Notes: a model not told the origin generated them from the sequence alone. Positions 32,896 to 42,913 are shown, counted from the first letter of the stretch. The stretch: 64,000 nucleotides of DNA from Draconibacterium mangrovi_A (GCF_037646455.1 NZ_JBBIXN010000002.1:806001-870000), one strand, 5' to 3'. Numbers and translations are program-made.

Positions 32896-34590
32896 ATGGC
32901 GCATCATCTGCAACACATCAGCGATCTGGCAGCTCTGCTTTTCACGCATGGAGTTGAAGATGTTGTGGTGTCACCCGGCTCGCGAAATGCTCCTTTGATC
33001 CGTGCTTTTTACGATACGTTTAGCGAAAATTGCCACAGTTTGGTTGACGAGCGAAGTGCTGCCTATTTTGCACTCGGGCAATCTTTGAAAACAGGAAAAC
33101 CAAGTGTTCTGATCTCAACATCGGGAACCGCGGTTTTGAATTATGCACCGGCTGTTGCCGAGGCATTTTACCAGCAGGTACCGCTTTTGATCGTCACTGC
33201 CGACCGTCCTGCAGAATGGATCGGGCAACAGGATAACCAGGCGATGCAACAAGAAAATGTTTATCGGAATTATATAAAAGCCAGTTACTCGCTTCCGCTT
33301 GAATCAGCCCATACCGAAGATATTTGGATGGCGCATCGAACCATCAACGAAGCTTTTCACAAAACACTCTCAGTAAATCCGGGTCCGGTACACATCAATG
33401 TTCCGCTCCGAGAACCGTTGTACGAGGAGTTGCCTGAAGCATCGAAAAATCTGCAGATCATTCAAAAAGAAGTAGCGGGAAAAAGTGTTTCAACAAGTGG
33501 AGCTTTTCATACACATTGGGAAAAAGCCAATTCAATCATGATCGTTTGCGGACAACTGCCACCAAATGATGAACTTAATAAGGAATTAAAAAGAGTTGCC
33601 GCGGATCCAAGAGTAGTTGTTGCAGCCGAGCCGGTTTCAAACTTGCACGAATCTGCCACGATCCCGAATCCCGAAGTCACACTAAACAGCAAAATAAAAT
33701 ATACCGCTGAGGCCATTCCTGAGTTGGTGATTTATTTTGGCGGCCAGGTAGTATCAAAAAAAATAAAGCTTTTTCTACGTGGATTAAACAACACAAAATT
33801 CTGGTATATCACGCCGGAAGATAAGCTGATCGATACTTTTCAAAACCTTAGCGGGCATCTGAAAACCGATCCAATCTCTGCACTTAGAGCGCTGAATGTA
33901 ACTACCGGAAAAAAATCAAACGCATTTAAAGCCTTTTGGGTAAAAGAAAAATCGAATGCCCTTGCTTTAACAAAAAAATATACTGAAGAAATTGCATTCT
34001 CCGATTTAAAGGTGTTCAAACAACTATCTGAACTACTTCCGGGAAAGGCCATTGTCTTTGCTGGAAACAGCAGCATTGTTCGCTACCTGTTGTATTTCGA
34101 TCAGAATGAAAGAAAATATTATTCCAACCGGGGTGTTTCCGGAATTGACGGCTGCATTTCAACAGCAGCAGGCCTGGCTTCAAAAACCACTAAAACGGTT
34201 TATGCAGTTGTTGGCGACCTGGCATTTATCTACGATTCAAATGGATTGTGGAATCGCCAACTTCCCAAAAACCTAAAGATTATTTTGGTGAATAATGAAG
34301 GCGGCGGAATCTTCCATTTGCTAAAAGGACCATCGGAACATGAAGCTTTCCTGCCATTTGTAAATGCACATCACCCGGTTAACATTGAAAAGTTAAGTGA
34401 AGCATTTGGAGTGAACTATCAATGCAGCAGCACCGAAGATGAATTAATAACCTGCATCGAAAGTCTGAAAAACAGTGATCAGACAGAAATACTGGAAATC
34501 AAAACTCCGAATAACGGAGAGCCACAGATAACAAGAGATTTTTTCAAATTTTTAAATAAAAATTATGGAACGAAAGTGGACAATCCTTAA
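32896..34590 (+). CDS. menD: 2-succinyl-5-enolpyruvyl-6-hydroxy-3-cyclohexene-1-carboxylate synthase
   Basis: 564 aa ThDP enzyme that joins isochorismate and 2-oxoglutarate. N-terminal pyrimidine-binding domain: DVVVSPGSRNAPLIRAF near 22, with the catalytic glutamate in LVDERSAAYFALG near 55. ThDP/Mg motif in the C-terminal domain: VVGDLAFIYDSNGLWN followed by ILVNNEGGGIF near 465. Length and layout match MenD. Its end overlaps the start of menB by 26 bp, so translation is likely coupled. Confidence 0.93.
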   Translation: MAHHLQHISDLAALLFTHGVEDVVVSPGSRNAPLIRAFYDTFSENCHSLVDERSAAYFALGQSLKTGKPSVLISTSGTAVLNYAPAVAEAFYQQVPLLIVTADRPAEWIGQQDNQAMQQENVYRNYIKASYSLPLESAHTEDIWMAHRTINEAFHKTLSVNPGPVHINVPLREPLYEELPEASKNLQIIQKEVAGKSVSTSGAFHTHWEKANSIMIVCGQLPPNDELNKELKRVAADPRVVVAAEPVSNLHESATIPNPEVTLNSKIKYTAEAIPELVIYFGGQVVSKKIKLFLRGLNNTKFWYITPEDKLIDTFQNLSGHLKTDPISALRALNVTTGKKSNAFKAFWVKEKSNALALTKKYTEEIAFSDLKVFKQLSELLPGKAIVFAGNSSIVRYLLYFDQNERKYYSNRGVSGIDGCISTAAGLASKTTKTVYAVVGDLAFIYDSNGLWNRQLPKNLKIILVNNEGGGIFHLLKGPSEHEAFLPFVNAHHPVNIEKLSEAFGVNYQCSSTEDELITCIESLKNSDQTEILEIKTPNNGEPQITRDFFKFLNKNYGTKVDNP

Positions 34591-35383
34591 AGAATACAGC
34601 GAAATTAAATTTGAGTTTTTTGAAGGCATTGCAAAAATTACAATAAACCGGCCGCGTTACCGAAATGCGTTTACGCCCGACACAACACAGCAAATGATCG
34701 ATGCCATGGTACGTTGCCGCGAAGATGCCAACATTTCGGTGGTGGTGCTTACCGGCGAAGGCGACAAGGCATTTTGCAGCGGTGGCGACCAGAATGTGAA
34801 AAATTTTGGTGGATACATTGGCAGCGACGGTGTTCCGCGACTGAATATCCTGGATATGCAGAAACATATTCGTTCCATCCCGAAACCCGTAATTGCCATG
34901 GTTAATGGTTATGCCATTGGCGGCGGGCATGTGTTGCATGTTATCTGCGATTTAAGCATTGCCTCCGAGAACGCCATTTTCGGACAAACCGGCCCAAAAG
35001 TAGGTAGTTTCGACGCCGGATTCGGCTCGTCGTACCTGGCACGTGTTGTCGGACAGAAAAAAGCACGAGAGATCTGGTTCCTTTGCGAACAGTATTCGGC
35101 ACAGGAAGCGTTGGATATGGGCCTTGTAAACAAAGTGGTTCCGCTCGATCAACTGGAAGATACCGTGGTGGAATGGGCGAAAAAAATGATGCAACGTAGT
35201 CCGCTGGCATTGCGAATGATCAAAGCCGGATTAAATGCTGAACTGGATGGACAGGCCGGGATCCAGGAATTTGCCGGAAATGCCACTATGCTCTATTATA
35301 TGACAGAAGAGGCACAGGAAGGTAAAAAGGCATTCCTTGAGAAACGTGACCCGGATTTTCAGAAATACCCGAAATTTCCTTAA
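34565..35383 (+). CDS. menB: 1,4-dihydroxy-2-naphthoyl-CoA synthase
   Basis: 272 aa crotonase-fold enzyme that closes the second ring of the naphthoquinone. Signature regions: ITINRPRYRNAFTPDT near 25, FCSGGDQNVKNFGGY near 75, GYAIGGGHVLHVICDLSIA near 120, and GQTGPKVGSFDAGFGSSYLA near 145, where the KVGSFD stretch distinguishes MenB from other crotonases. It lies between menD and menA in the operon. Confidence 0.95.
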   Translation: MERKWTILKEYSEIKFEFFEGIAKITINRPRYRNAFTPDTTQQMIDAMVRCREDANISVVVLTGEGDKAFCSGGDQNVKNFGGYIGSDGVPRLNILDMQKHIRSIPKPVIAMVNGYAIGGGHVLHVICDLSIASENAIFGQTGPKVGSFDAGFGSSYLARVVGQKKAREIWFLCEQYSAQEALDMGLVNKVVPLDQLEDTVVEWAKKMMQRSPLALRMIKAGLNAELDGQAGIQEFAGNATMLYYMTEEAQEGKKAFLEKRDPDFQKYPKFP

Positions 35384-35392
35384 TTTAAAGGC

Positions 35393-36301
35393 ATGGAGAA
35401 ATTGAAATTCTGGATAGAAGCTTTCAGGTTGCGTACTTTGCCGCTGGCATTGTCGAGTGCAATACTTGGAAGTTTTCTGGCCTATGCCGACGGACAATTT
35501 AATCCGCTGGTGTTTGGGTTGGCCATTTCTACCACCATATTTCTGCAAATTCTTTCGAACCTTGCCAACGACTTTGGCGATTCACTTCATGGAACAGATA
35601 ACGAAAAGCGTTTGGGACCGCTAAGAACCGTTCAGTCGGGCAAAATCTCAAAAACCGAGATGAAACGTTTGATCGCCACTTTTGTGATCTTGTCGCTAAT
35701 TTCAGGTGGATTACTAATTTTTTCGGGAATAAAAACGGCCAACGCCGGAATGATCATTCTGTTTTTTGTCCTGGGGATTGCCAGCATTGTTGCAGCCATA
35801 AAATACACTGTTGGTCAAAATCCATACGGATATTCAGGTTTTGGCGACATATTTGTTTTTGTATTCTTCGGACTGCTGGGCGTTTGCGGAACTTACTTTT
35901 TGCACACCAATCATTTCGATCCTTTACTCTTGCTTCCGGCAGCATCCATTGGCTTTTTGAGTGCCGGAGTGCTGAACCTGAACAACATGCGCGACATTGA
36001 AAACGATGCAGCCAGCGGGAAAAAGACATTGGTAGTGAGAATGGGCTCGCAAAAAGCAAAGGTTTATCATGCCTCGTTGATCATCCTCTCCCCCGTTTTA
36101 TCGCTGATTTATGTAATACGCACCTGGCAATCGGTGTACCAATTAATGTTTTTGCTTTCCATATTTCCCCTCGGCTTTCATTTGTACGAAGTCTTCAAAA
36201 ACCATGTACCCGACAAACTGAACAATCAACTTAAAATACTGGCGCTTACCACATTTTTCTTTTCTGTCACCTACTCCATAGGAATTTTTCTGATAAAATG
36301 A
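35393..36301 (+). CDS. menA: 1,4-dihydroxy-2-naphthoate polyprenyltransferase
   Basis: 302 aa integral membrane UbiA-type prenyltransferase with about eight or nine helices. The two Asp-rich Mg-prenyl-diphosphate motifs are present: NLANDFGDSLHGTDNEKR near 62-79 and LNNMRDIENDAASGKKTL near 200-215. It attaches the isoprenoid tail to DHNA, giving demethylmenaquinone. The final methylase (MenG/UbiE) is not in the window. Ends by an ATGA overlap with menC. Confidence 0.93.
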   Translation: MEKLKFWIEAFRLRTLPLALSSAILGSFLAYADGQFNPLVFGLAISTTIFLQILSNLANDFGDSLHGTDNEKRLGPLRTVQSGKISKTEMKRLIATFVILSLISGGLLIFSGIKTANAGMIILFFVLGIASIVAAIKYTVGQNPYGYSGFGDIFVFVFFGLLGVCGTYFLHTNHFDPLLLLPAASIGFLSAGVLNLNNMRDIENDAASGKKTLVVRMGSQKAKVYHASLIILSPVLSLIYVIRTWQSVYQLMFLLSIFPLGFHLYEVFKNHVPDKLNNQLKILALTTFFFSVTYSIGIFLIK

Positions 36302-37347
36302 TACAAGCTTCCTATTCAAAACGGACCTTGTTTTTTAAGCAAGCTGCAGGCACTTCGCGCGGTGTTCTTACCGAAAAAGAAGTGTATTACCTGACGCTTA
36401 CCGATTCTGAAAATGCGTCAAAAAAAGGTGTAGGAGAAATTGCCCCGATCCCAAAACTCAGCCCCGACGCGGTCCCTGAACTGGAAGAGCAGATCAAAAA
36501 ACTAGTTCGCCAAATAAATAAAGGTGAAGCCGTCAATCAAAGTGAATGGTCGAAATTTCCTGCGGTTTGGTTTGGATTTGAAACGGCCTTAAAAGGAATA
36601 GATTCCAATTCGCCGGTATTACTTTATCCTTCAGAATTTACATCCGATAAAAAGGGAATTCCTATCAATGGATTGATTTGGATGGGAAGCAAAGAATTTA
36701 TGGTGCAGCAGGTAGAAGAAAAACTGGCAGCCGGGTTTACCTGCTTGAAATTAAAAATCGGGGCAATTGATTTTGAAGCAGAACTGGATATTTTGCAATC
36801 CATTCGTGATCGTTTCCCGGCAGAACAACTCGAAATCAGGGTGGATGCCAACGGAGCATTTCCGGCTATAAATGCACTTTCAATTCTGGGGAAACTGTCC
36901 GCTTTCAACTTGCATTCCATCGAGCAGCCCATTAAAGCCGGTCAGGTTAAAGAAATGCGCCGATTATGTGCAGTAACACCACTTCCCATAGCACTCGATG
37001 AAGAGTTGATCGGAATTGCTGCTTATAACGAAAAAGCAAAACTTCTGGATGAAATAAAACCGCAATACATCATTCTTAAACCAACTTTAACCGGAGGCAT
37101 TAAAGCTTCAGAGGAGTGGATCTCACTGGCCGAAGATCGTAATATAGGCTGGTGGATAACCTCGGCACTTGAGTCTAACATCGGGCTAAATGCCATTGTG
37201 CAATGGACAGCAACTTTGGGAACCTCCAATTTTCAAGGTCTGGGAACCGGTGCCTTGTTTACGAATAATATTGAAAGTCCGCTTTATGTTTCGGAAGGTT
37301 ATATCCGTTACAATTCCAATAAAAAATGGAAGCTGGAGTCTTTATGA
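36298..37347 (+). CDS. menC: o-succinylbenzoate synthase
   Basis: 349 aa enolase-superfamily dehydratase that turns SHCHC into o-succinylbenzoate. Catalytic elements: Lys in CLKLKIGAIDFEAELD near 145, metal ligands in VDANGAF near 182, HSIEQPI near 208, and LDEELIG near 236, with the second lysine in QYIILKPTLTGG near 260. Divergent in sequence, as MenC usually is, but the context settles the call. menE overlaps by four bases. Confidence 0.9.
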   Translation: MIQASYSKRTLFFKQAAGTSRGVLTEKEVYYLTLTDSENASKKGVGEIAPIPKLSPDAVPELEEQIKKLVRQINKGEAVNQSEWSKFPAVWFGFETALKGIDSNSPVLLYPSEFTSDKKGIPINGLIWMGSKEFMVQQVEEKLAAGFTCLKLKIGAIDFEAELDILQSIRDRFPAEQLEIRVDANGAFPAINALSILGKLSAFNLHSIEQPIKAGQVKEMRRLCAVTPLPIALDEELIGIAAYNEKAKLLDEIKPQYIILKPTLTGGIKASEEWISLAEDRNIGWWITSALESNIGLNAIVQWTATLGTSNFQGLGTGALFTNNIESPLYVSEGYIRYNSNKKWKLESL

Positions 37348-38414
37348 ACAACGAAAATCAAATACATGGCCTAACACTCAACAGTCGCTATTATGCGTTG
37401 CCTGATTTGATTCAATTTTGCAAAGACGAGATTGATGCCGAAAAAGAGCCAGATTGGAAATTGGATGTTTATCGGTTTATTATTGATTTTCTATCGGATT
37501 CAGAATACATTTTGCAGCAAACTTCGGGAACGACCGGAGCTCCAAAAAGTATTGAACTTCCGAAAACCGCTATGCTGACATCAGCTAAAAACACCATCGA
37601 TTTTTTTCAGCTAAAAGAGAATGATGTAGCAGTACTTTGTCTGCCCATTCGATACATTGCCGGGAAAATGATGATGGTTCGTGCACTACTTGGTGGATTA
37701 AACCTGCATTTTGTTGAACCATTAGGGACACCCAAACTTTCCGGCTTGGCAAAGATCGATTTTTGTGCTATGGTGCCGATGCAAGCCACACAACTTCTGG
37801 AAAAAGAAAAGTGGCCAAATTTAAAAACACTGATACTTGGTGGAGCCGAAACCGGTTTAGAATTGAAAAAACTTTTGCAAGAAGTAGATACGCAGGTTTA
37901 CGAAACATACGGGATGGCGGAAACCTGCTCGCATGTTGCATTGAAAATGTTGAACGGAGAAACAGCAAACGATATTTTTACAGCCTTGCCGGAGGTAAAT
38001 CTTTCAATGGATAAAAGAGAATGCCTGGTTATTGAAGCCGCTTATTTACCCGAAAAAGTAATCACCAACGACCGCGTCGAATTACTTGCTCCCAACCGGT
38101 TTAAATGGCTGGGAAGATACGATCATGTAATTAATTCGGGAGGTATTAAAATTCAGCCAGAGATGCTTGAAAAACAGTTTAGTGAAAAACTAAAATTGCC
38201 TTGTGTTGTAATGGGTATTCCCGATCAGTTACTTGGTCAAAAAATGATTTTGATTGTGGAATCTACTTCACAAAAAAACAGTGAGGATTTAATAAGTCAA
38301 CTGAAACCGCATTTTAATAAGAAAATGTTACCCAAACAAATTTATTCTGTTAAAGAATTTCCCCGGAACAAGTCTTTTAAAGTGGACAGAGAAGCACTTC
38401 TGAGATTAATTTGA
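37344..38414 (+). CDS. menE: o-succinylbenzoate-CoA ligase
   Basis: About 356 aa from the ATG at 37344, which overlaps the menC stop as ATGA; an in-frame ATG at 37326 is possible. AMP-binding enzyme: P-loop LQQTSGTTGAPKSIEL near 55, TYGMAETCSHVALKML near 190, and WLGRYDHVINSGGIKIQPE near 255, with a C-terminal catalytic lysine in FPRNKSFKVDREAL. It is much shorter than the Bacillus or E. coli enzyme, typical of Bacteroidetes MenE. It is the last menaquinone gene; the convergent ABC gene ends 10 bp away. Confidence 0.9.
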   Translation: MNNENQIHGLTLNSRYYALPDLIQFCKDEIDAEKEPDWKLDVYRFIIDFLSDSEYILQQTSGTTGAPKSIELPKTAMLTSAKNTIDFFQLKENDVAVLCLPIRYIAGKMMMVRALLGGLNLHFVEPLGTPKLSGLAKIDFCAMVPMQATQLLEKEKWPNLKTLILGGAETGLELKKLLQEVDTQVYETYGMAETCSHVALKMLNGETANDIFTALPEVNLSMDKRECLVIEAAYLPEKVITNDRVELLAPNRFKWLGRYDHVINSGGIKIQPEMLEKQFSEKLKLPCVVMGIPDQLLGQKMILIVESTSQKNSEDLISQLKPHFNKKMLPKQIYSVKEFPRNKSFKVDREALLRLI

Positions 38415-38423
38415 GTCACTTAA

Positions 38424-40187
38424 CTAGCTCGCCATTTTCCCTTTCATGAGCATATTCACCGCGTCTTTGAGCGATCCTGCACGGGTAACCTGCCCCGTAT
38501 TTACAAAATAAATTACGTCGGCGTTCGCAATGGTGTTCAACCGATGCGCAATGATCACCTTTGTAGTTGAATTGGGTAATTTCTGGATGATATCATCCAG
38601 CAGTTTTTCGGTCACTGTGTCGATGTTGGCAGTTGCTTCATCAAGTATTAGCAGATCGGGTTTCCGCAATACCGCACGCATGAAAGCGATAAGCTGCTTT
38701 TGTCCAAGGCTTATACCGTCGCCCGAGACATCAACACGGGTTTCCAATCCTTTTTCAAAGCGTTGCAACAAAAGTTCGAGGCCGGTGTCATGAAAAATCT
38801 TTTTTAACTCTTCATTACTGATTTTTGCATATTCTTCATTTCCATACAAAATATTCTCGCGAACTGTTCCACTAAACAGGAAAGGATCCTGCAAAATAAA
38901 ACCTATACGTTTGCTCCGTTCTTCGGCCGAAAACGAACGAATATCGTGTCCATCGAGCAGAACGGTTCCTTTTGTTGCATCGTACAAACGCGCGATCAGT
39001 GAAGCCGTCGTTGTTTTTCCGCCACCGGTAGGTCCAACAAATGCATACGTTTTTCCCTTTTTCAGGTTGAAGGTAATATCGTGAAGTACCTCACTCCCGC
39101 CCGGATAGGAAAAGAAAACCTCACGAAATGAAACCAGAGTGGCCGTATCATCAACACCATTCGACGAAACAGTAGGCATGTTATTTTCGAGCTCCAGGAT
39201 TTTCCGAATCCGATCCCAGGCTGCCAGAGCCAATTGAAAGTTGGACCACAGTGAAGCGAGTTGCCTCAGTGGATTGTAAAAGCTGTTCACGTAAGCAATA
39301 AAACTGATCAGTAAACCCACTGTAAACTCACCAACTGAAATAAAATAAATTCCCAGTGCCAAAACGATCAGCATACCAAAATTTGAGAACAGCGTGTAAA
39401 CCGGTAAAAACAGATTGTTCGCGATTCCGGCTTTCACGGCAGCTTTATAATTCTCCTGATTGACTTCATTAAAACGTTCCCGGAAATAATCGCGGCGGTT
39501 AAATGCCACAACTACTTTAAAATTATTCAGACTTTCCTGTACTTCGGAACTCAGGTTGCCCACACTTTTAAGGCTTTCGGCATTCTTCTTTTTCACCCAG
39601 GGAGAAAAGATGCGGGTAAACAGCCAGATCAGAACAGCCGGGGCCAATGCTGCTAATCCAAGTTCCCAAAAAATGGAGATCAGAAATATTCCCGAACCGA
39701 TCATCACCAGGATAATACGCAGAAACTGCATGAGCGACTGCGAAAAAAACTGGTTGATCTTGTCGGTATCGTTGTTGATCCTTGAAATCAGGTCGCCGGT
39801 TTTATTCTGGTTAAAAAAATCGAAAGGCAATTCCTGCAGTTTATTAAAAACCGAATTTCGCAGGTTATACAGCATGCGCTGACCTACCGATCCCATTAAA
39901 CGCGTTTGAAGGTAACCGGCAAACAGGGCTACAATGTAGGTTGCCAATAAAATACCACCATTAATTAAAACACCCCTGAACTGACTGGTTTGGATGTAAT
40001 TATCAACGGTATTACCGATGATGATCGGCCCAACCAGATTAAGCACCGCTGTTATAACCATAGCCACAAAAGCTACGATCAAAATTTTCTTCTCCGCCAC
40101 CATATGAGCGATCAGACTTTTTACCGATTTAAAGCCCAGCCTTTTCTTCTTTTGAACCTCCTCTTTTTCGTTCAGATTATACCTCAT
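38424..40187 (-). CDS. ABC exporter half-transporter with canonical ATPase site
   Basis: About 587 aa from MRYNLNEKEE at 40187, overlapping the end of the next gene upstream; a longer frame to 40271 reads into that gene. Six membrane helices (about 30-310) and a nucleotide-binding domain: Walker A GPTGGGKTTTASL, signature GISLGQKQLIAFMRA (Leu-Gly in place of Gly-Gly), Walker B LLILDEATANID with the catalytic Glu, and H-loop IIAHRLNTIA. Pairs with the half-transporter encoded directly upstream, giving a heterodimeric lipid/multidrug-type exporter (as in BmrCD or TM287/288). Substrate unknown. Confidence 0.87.
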   Translation of the reverse strand: MRYNLNEKEEVQKKKRLGFKSVKSLIAHMVAEKKILIVAFVAMVITAVLNLVGPIIIGNTVDNYIQTSQFRGVLINGGILLATYIVALFAGYLQTRLMGSVGQRMLYNLRNSVFNKLQELPFDFFNQNKTGDLISRINNDTDKINQFFSQSLMQFLRIILVMIGSGIFLISIFWELGLAALAPAVLIWLFTRIFSPWVKKKNAESLKSVGNLSSEVQESLNNFKVVVAFNRRDYFRERFNEVNQENYKAAVKAGIANNLFLPVYTLFSNFGMLIVLALGIYFISVGEFTVGLLISFIAYVNSFYNPLRQLASLWSNFQLALAAWDRIRKILELENNMPTVSSNGVDDTATLVSFREVFFSYPGGSEVLHDITFNLKKGKTYAFVGPTGGGKTTTASLIARLYDATKGTVLLDGHDIRSFSAEERSKRIGFILQDPFLFSGTVRENILYGNEEYAKISNEELKKIFHDTGLELLLQRFEKGLETRVDVSGDGISLGQKQLIAFMRAVLRKPDLLILDEATANIDTVTEKLLDDIIQKLPNSTTKVIIAHRLNTIANADVIYFVNTGQVTRAGSLKDAVNMLMKGKMAS

Positions 40188-41928
40188 AATGACTGGTACT
40201 TTTTTGAGATTCGTATATCTGTACATATTCGGGCGATGTTTCGTGCAAATCCTGATGTTTTCCTGAGGCAATCAACTCTCCTTCCATCAGCAGAATTATC
40301 TGGTCGAAATCCTTTACCGGGCTGATCTTTTGTGTCACTGATATCAAAGTTAAACCGGGATAATTTACGTATACGTTACGCAGGATCTTTTGCTCAGTTT
40401 GCTGATCGACACGCGCTGTAAAATCGTCGAGCAGTAAAATGCCGGGATTCAGTGCCAGCGCCCTCGCCAGCATTATTCGTTGCTTTTGTCCGCCTGAAAG
40501 GCTGGTCCCGCGTTCAGATACTAAGGTATCGAGATGTTTGGGAAGCACATCAATAAATTCTTTCAGTTCAGCTGTTTCTATAGCTAATCTCAGGTCTTCA
40601 TCACTAACCTGATCGTTAAAGGCAATGTTTTCGCGTACCGAAAGATTAAACATTACACTGTCCTGAAATACAATTCCGATCTGGTTATGAAAAGTCTCTT
40701 TTTTGTATTCCTTCAGATTTACTCCATCAAAAAGCACTTCGCCGGAATTTGGTTTTATTAGCCCCGTGAGCAGATAAAGCAATTGTGTTTTACCGGCCGC
40801 TGTTGGCCCGATTACAGCGGTGCGCGTTCCGTGTTTAACCTGAAATGAAACATCTTTCAACACCGGTTTGTCATCATACAAAACACTAATATTTTTAAGC
40901 TCGATATTACCTTCAAGCTGCTTTTCAATCGTTCCGGTATCGGCTGTATCTTCCTTGTCTAAAACCGATTTTATCCGCTCGTATGAAGCTGATGCCTGCG
41001 CAATGAGATTGCTGATAAAACCAATTACGATGATCGGGAAAATAAGAATGGTTACATAGCTGTTGAATGCCGCAAAATCACCAAGCGACAACCTATCCGT
41101 GATCACAAAATGACCACCTAAAATCAGGATGGTCAGCGTTGCCAGGTTTCCAAAAAATGTGATCATAGGAATGAGTGTGGCAAAAAGCGTTACAATAGAA
41201 ATACCGATATCGCGCGATTCGGCACTGGCATTTAAAAACTTCCTGTATTCCAACTGCTGTGAATTAATGACACGTATGATTGCGGCTCCCAAGATGCTTT
41301 CGTTAATGACCTTATTCAACCAGTCGATCACTTCGCGACTGCGTTTAAAAAGCACCCGTACTTTTTTCAGGATAATAAAGAAACTAACGCCCACAGCCGG
41401 AATCAGAAATAAAACCGGGATGGCCAGCCGCCAGTTGATGATGAGCAGAAATACAGAAGTACCAATGATCATGAACACCGACGAAACAATGGAGGCCACA
41501 CCATTCGAAACGAACATTTTTATCGAATCCATGTCCGAAGTCAGGTTGGTCAATAATTTAGAAGGATTAGCTTCTTCAATAAACGAAAAACTTTGACGCG
41601 AAATTTTATCCGAAAGTTTCTTCCGAAGATCGAATCCTACTTTTTCGGAAGCATAAGTTTGTACGATGGTTTGTAAAATGGTAAACAGAAAGATAATTCC
41701 GGCAGCGATCAAAAATTCAGTAAGAATGGTTTTAAAAACATAATTGCCGGCGGTGTAGGAATCAATTCCGTGTGCAATTATTCGGGGAATAACAAGGTTG
41801 GCAGCATTACCGGCGAGCGCAAAAATGATCAGTAAAACAATCATTTTTTTGTAGGGCTTCAATAATTTGAACATACCCATCCGGCCATTTCCTGTTTTGT
41901 TTTTGTCTGCTTTCCTGTTCCCTGCCAT
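40177..41928 (-). CDS. ABC exporter half-transporter with degenerate ATPase site
   Basis: About 583 aa from MAGNRKADKNKTGNGRMGMF at 41928; the frame extends to 41982 without a better start. Same plan as its partner. Walker A GPTAAGKTQLLYLL and signature SLSGGQKQRIMLARA are intact, but Walker B ends LLLDDFTARVD (Asp instead of the catalytic Glu) and the H-loop reads SVTQKIS (Gln instead of His). Such a degenerate site paired with a canonical one is the mark of heterodimeric ABC exporters. The gene ends 11 bp inside its partner gene. The 226 bp upstream contain no gene. Confidence 0.87.
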   Translation of the reverse strand: MAGNRKADKNKTGNGRMGMFKLLKPYKKMIVLLIIFALAGNAANLVIPRIIAHGIDSYTAGNYVFKTILTEFLIAAGIIFLFTILQTIVQTYASEKVGFDLRKKLSDKISRQSFSFIEEANPSKLLTNLTSDMDSIKMFVSNGVASIVSSVFMIIGTSVFLLIINWRLAIPVLFLIPAVGVSFFIILKKVRVLFKRSREVIDWLNKVINESILGAAIIRVINSQQLEYRKFLNASAESRDIGISIVTLFATLIPMITFFGNLATLTILILGGHFVITDRLSLGDFAAFNSYVTILIFPIIVIGFISNLIAQASASYERIKSVLDKEDTADTGTIEKQLEGNIELKNISVLYDDKPVLKDVSFQVKHGTRTAVIGPTAAGKTQLLYLLTGLIKPNSGEVLFDGVNLKEYKKETFHNQIGIVFQDSVMFNLSVRENIAFNDQVSDEDLRLAIETAELKEFIDVLPKHLDTLVSERGTSLSGGQKQRIMLARALALNPGILLLDDFTARVDQQTEQKILRNVYVNYPGLTLISVTQKISPVKDFDQIILLMEGELIASGKHQDLHETSPEYVQIYESQKSTSHYEV

Positions 41929-42154
41929 GAAAAATCGTGTTGTTCTGCAAAGTAAATCAAAATGTACCTTCGACTGCATCAATCCTGCAAAAGGTGAGTA
42001 AAATTACTCAGTTTTAACCTGACTGTACATCATTTCATTCGTCTTTGCCAACTTTCAGTTCAGCTTGTTAAACCAACTCACCAAATAAAAGTTCAGAGAA
42101 ATGTATCATTAAAATGTAATTGGATTTATTCAGGAACATTCAGTAGGATATTTC

Positions 42155-42853
42155 CTAATCTTCTGTTTTTTCTTTATAAATCCGTTTCATATTTCGGTGA
42201 AAGCGGTTGATGATCGTAGCGTGAACATGCGGATACACTTTATCGCGTGTTTTTATACGGCTTTGGTAATAGCTAAGATGAGCAATCAGAGTATTGCCTT
42301 TTGGTGTTGATTCAAAAATGAGTTGTTGTTTCCCTTCCGTTTCATTGCCTTTCAGGTAACTAAACTCGATCACTTTGTTTTCCGGATCGACACGGGTAAC
42401 TTCAAAAGCCATCGCCAGGTTTTTAACGCCAAACAACAGGTCGAGGTTGAGGTAAACGATCAGTCCCGGAATAACACCACCGACAGGATCATTTTTATAA
42501 TAAATGTGATCATCGTCGCGTGAATAGGAAAAGCCATAATGTATTTTGCGGGTGCTCCAGGCACGTTGCAAACCTGAATTCACATAAATGTCCCAAACTC
42601 TGTCAATACTGTCTTTGATCAGAAATTCGCGGTCTATAATGTGGTAATTATCAATACTCTGCCCCGGTTCTATTGACGGCTGAATATCGGCAAAAGTTTC
42701 GATCCCCCGATCGGTTTGACGATGTAAGTATTTTATGATACTCGGTAATTCAATTTTTGTAGTATCCACCTCATCTAAACGAACTTGAGCAAGTGTAGTT
42801 TGATGTAGAACCAAGGAAAAGATGATGATGTATATTGATCGCAAAAATCTCAT
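42155..42853 (-). CDS. Secreted START/SRPBCC-like protein
   Basis: About 232 aa from MRFLRSIYII at 42853; the frame allows 11 more residues upstream. A signal peptide (IIIFSLVLHQTTLAQ) precedes about 200 residues that look like a polyketide-cyclase/START-type fold: REFLIKDSIDRVWDIYVNS near 85, PVGGVIPGLIVYLNLDLLFG near 130, and a long C-terminal helix (HVHATIINRFHRNMKRIYKE). The fold suggests binding of a hydrophobic ligand in the periplasm; no enzyme motif is evident. A good promoter lies 30 bp upstream, so it is probably monocistronic. Family call is moderate. Confidence 0.55.
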   Translation of the reverse strand: MRFLRSIYIIIFSLVLHQTTLAQVRLDEVDTTKIELPSIIKYLHRQTDRGIETFADIQPSIEPGQSIDNYHIIDREFLIKDSIDRVWDIYVNSGLQRAWSTRKIHYGFSYSRDDDHIYYKNDPVGGVIPGLIVYLNLDLLFGVKNLAMAFEVTRVDPENKVIEFSYLKGNETEGKQQLIFESTPKGNTLIAHLSYYQSRIKTRDKVYPHVHATIINRFHRNMKRIYKEKTED

Positions 42854-42883
42854 TATAATTAAAAAACTTCCTAAAAACGGCGT

Positions 42884-42913
42884 CAAATATAGCCAAATAT
42901 AAACTTACGGCAA
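42884..42913 (-). promoter_or_regulatory. Candidate promoter of the START-like gene
   Basis: On the minus strand TTG (42913-42911) is followed after 19 bp by TATATTTG (42891-42884), a full match to the Bacteroidetes -33/-7 pattern. A second TATATTTG overlaps at 42901-42894. Confidence 0.55.
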
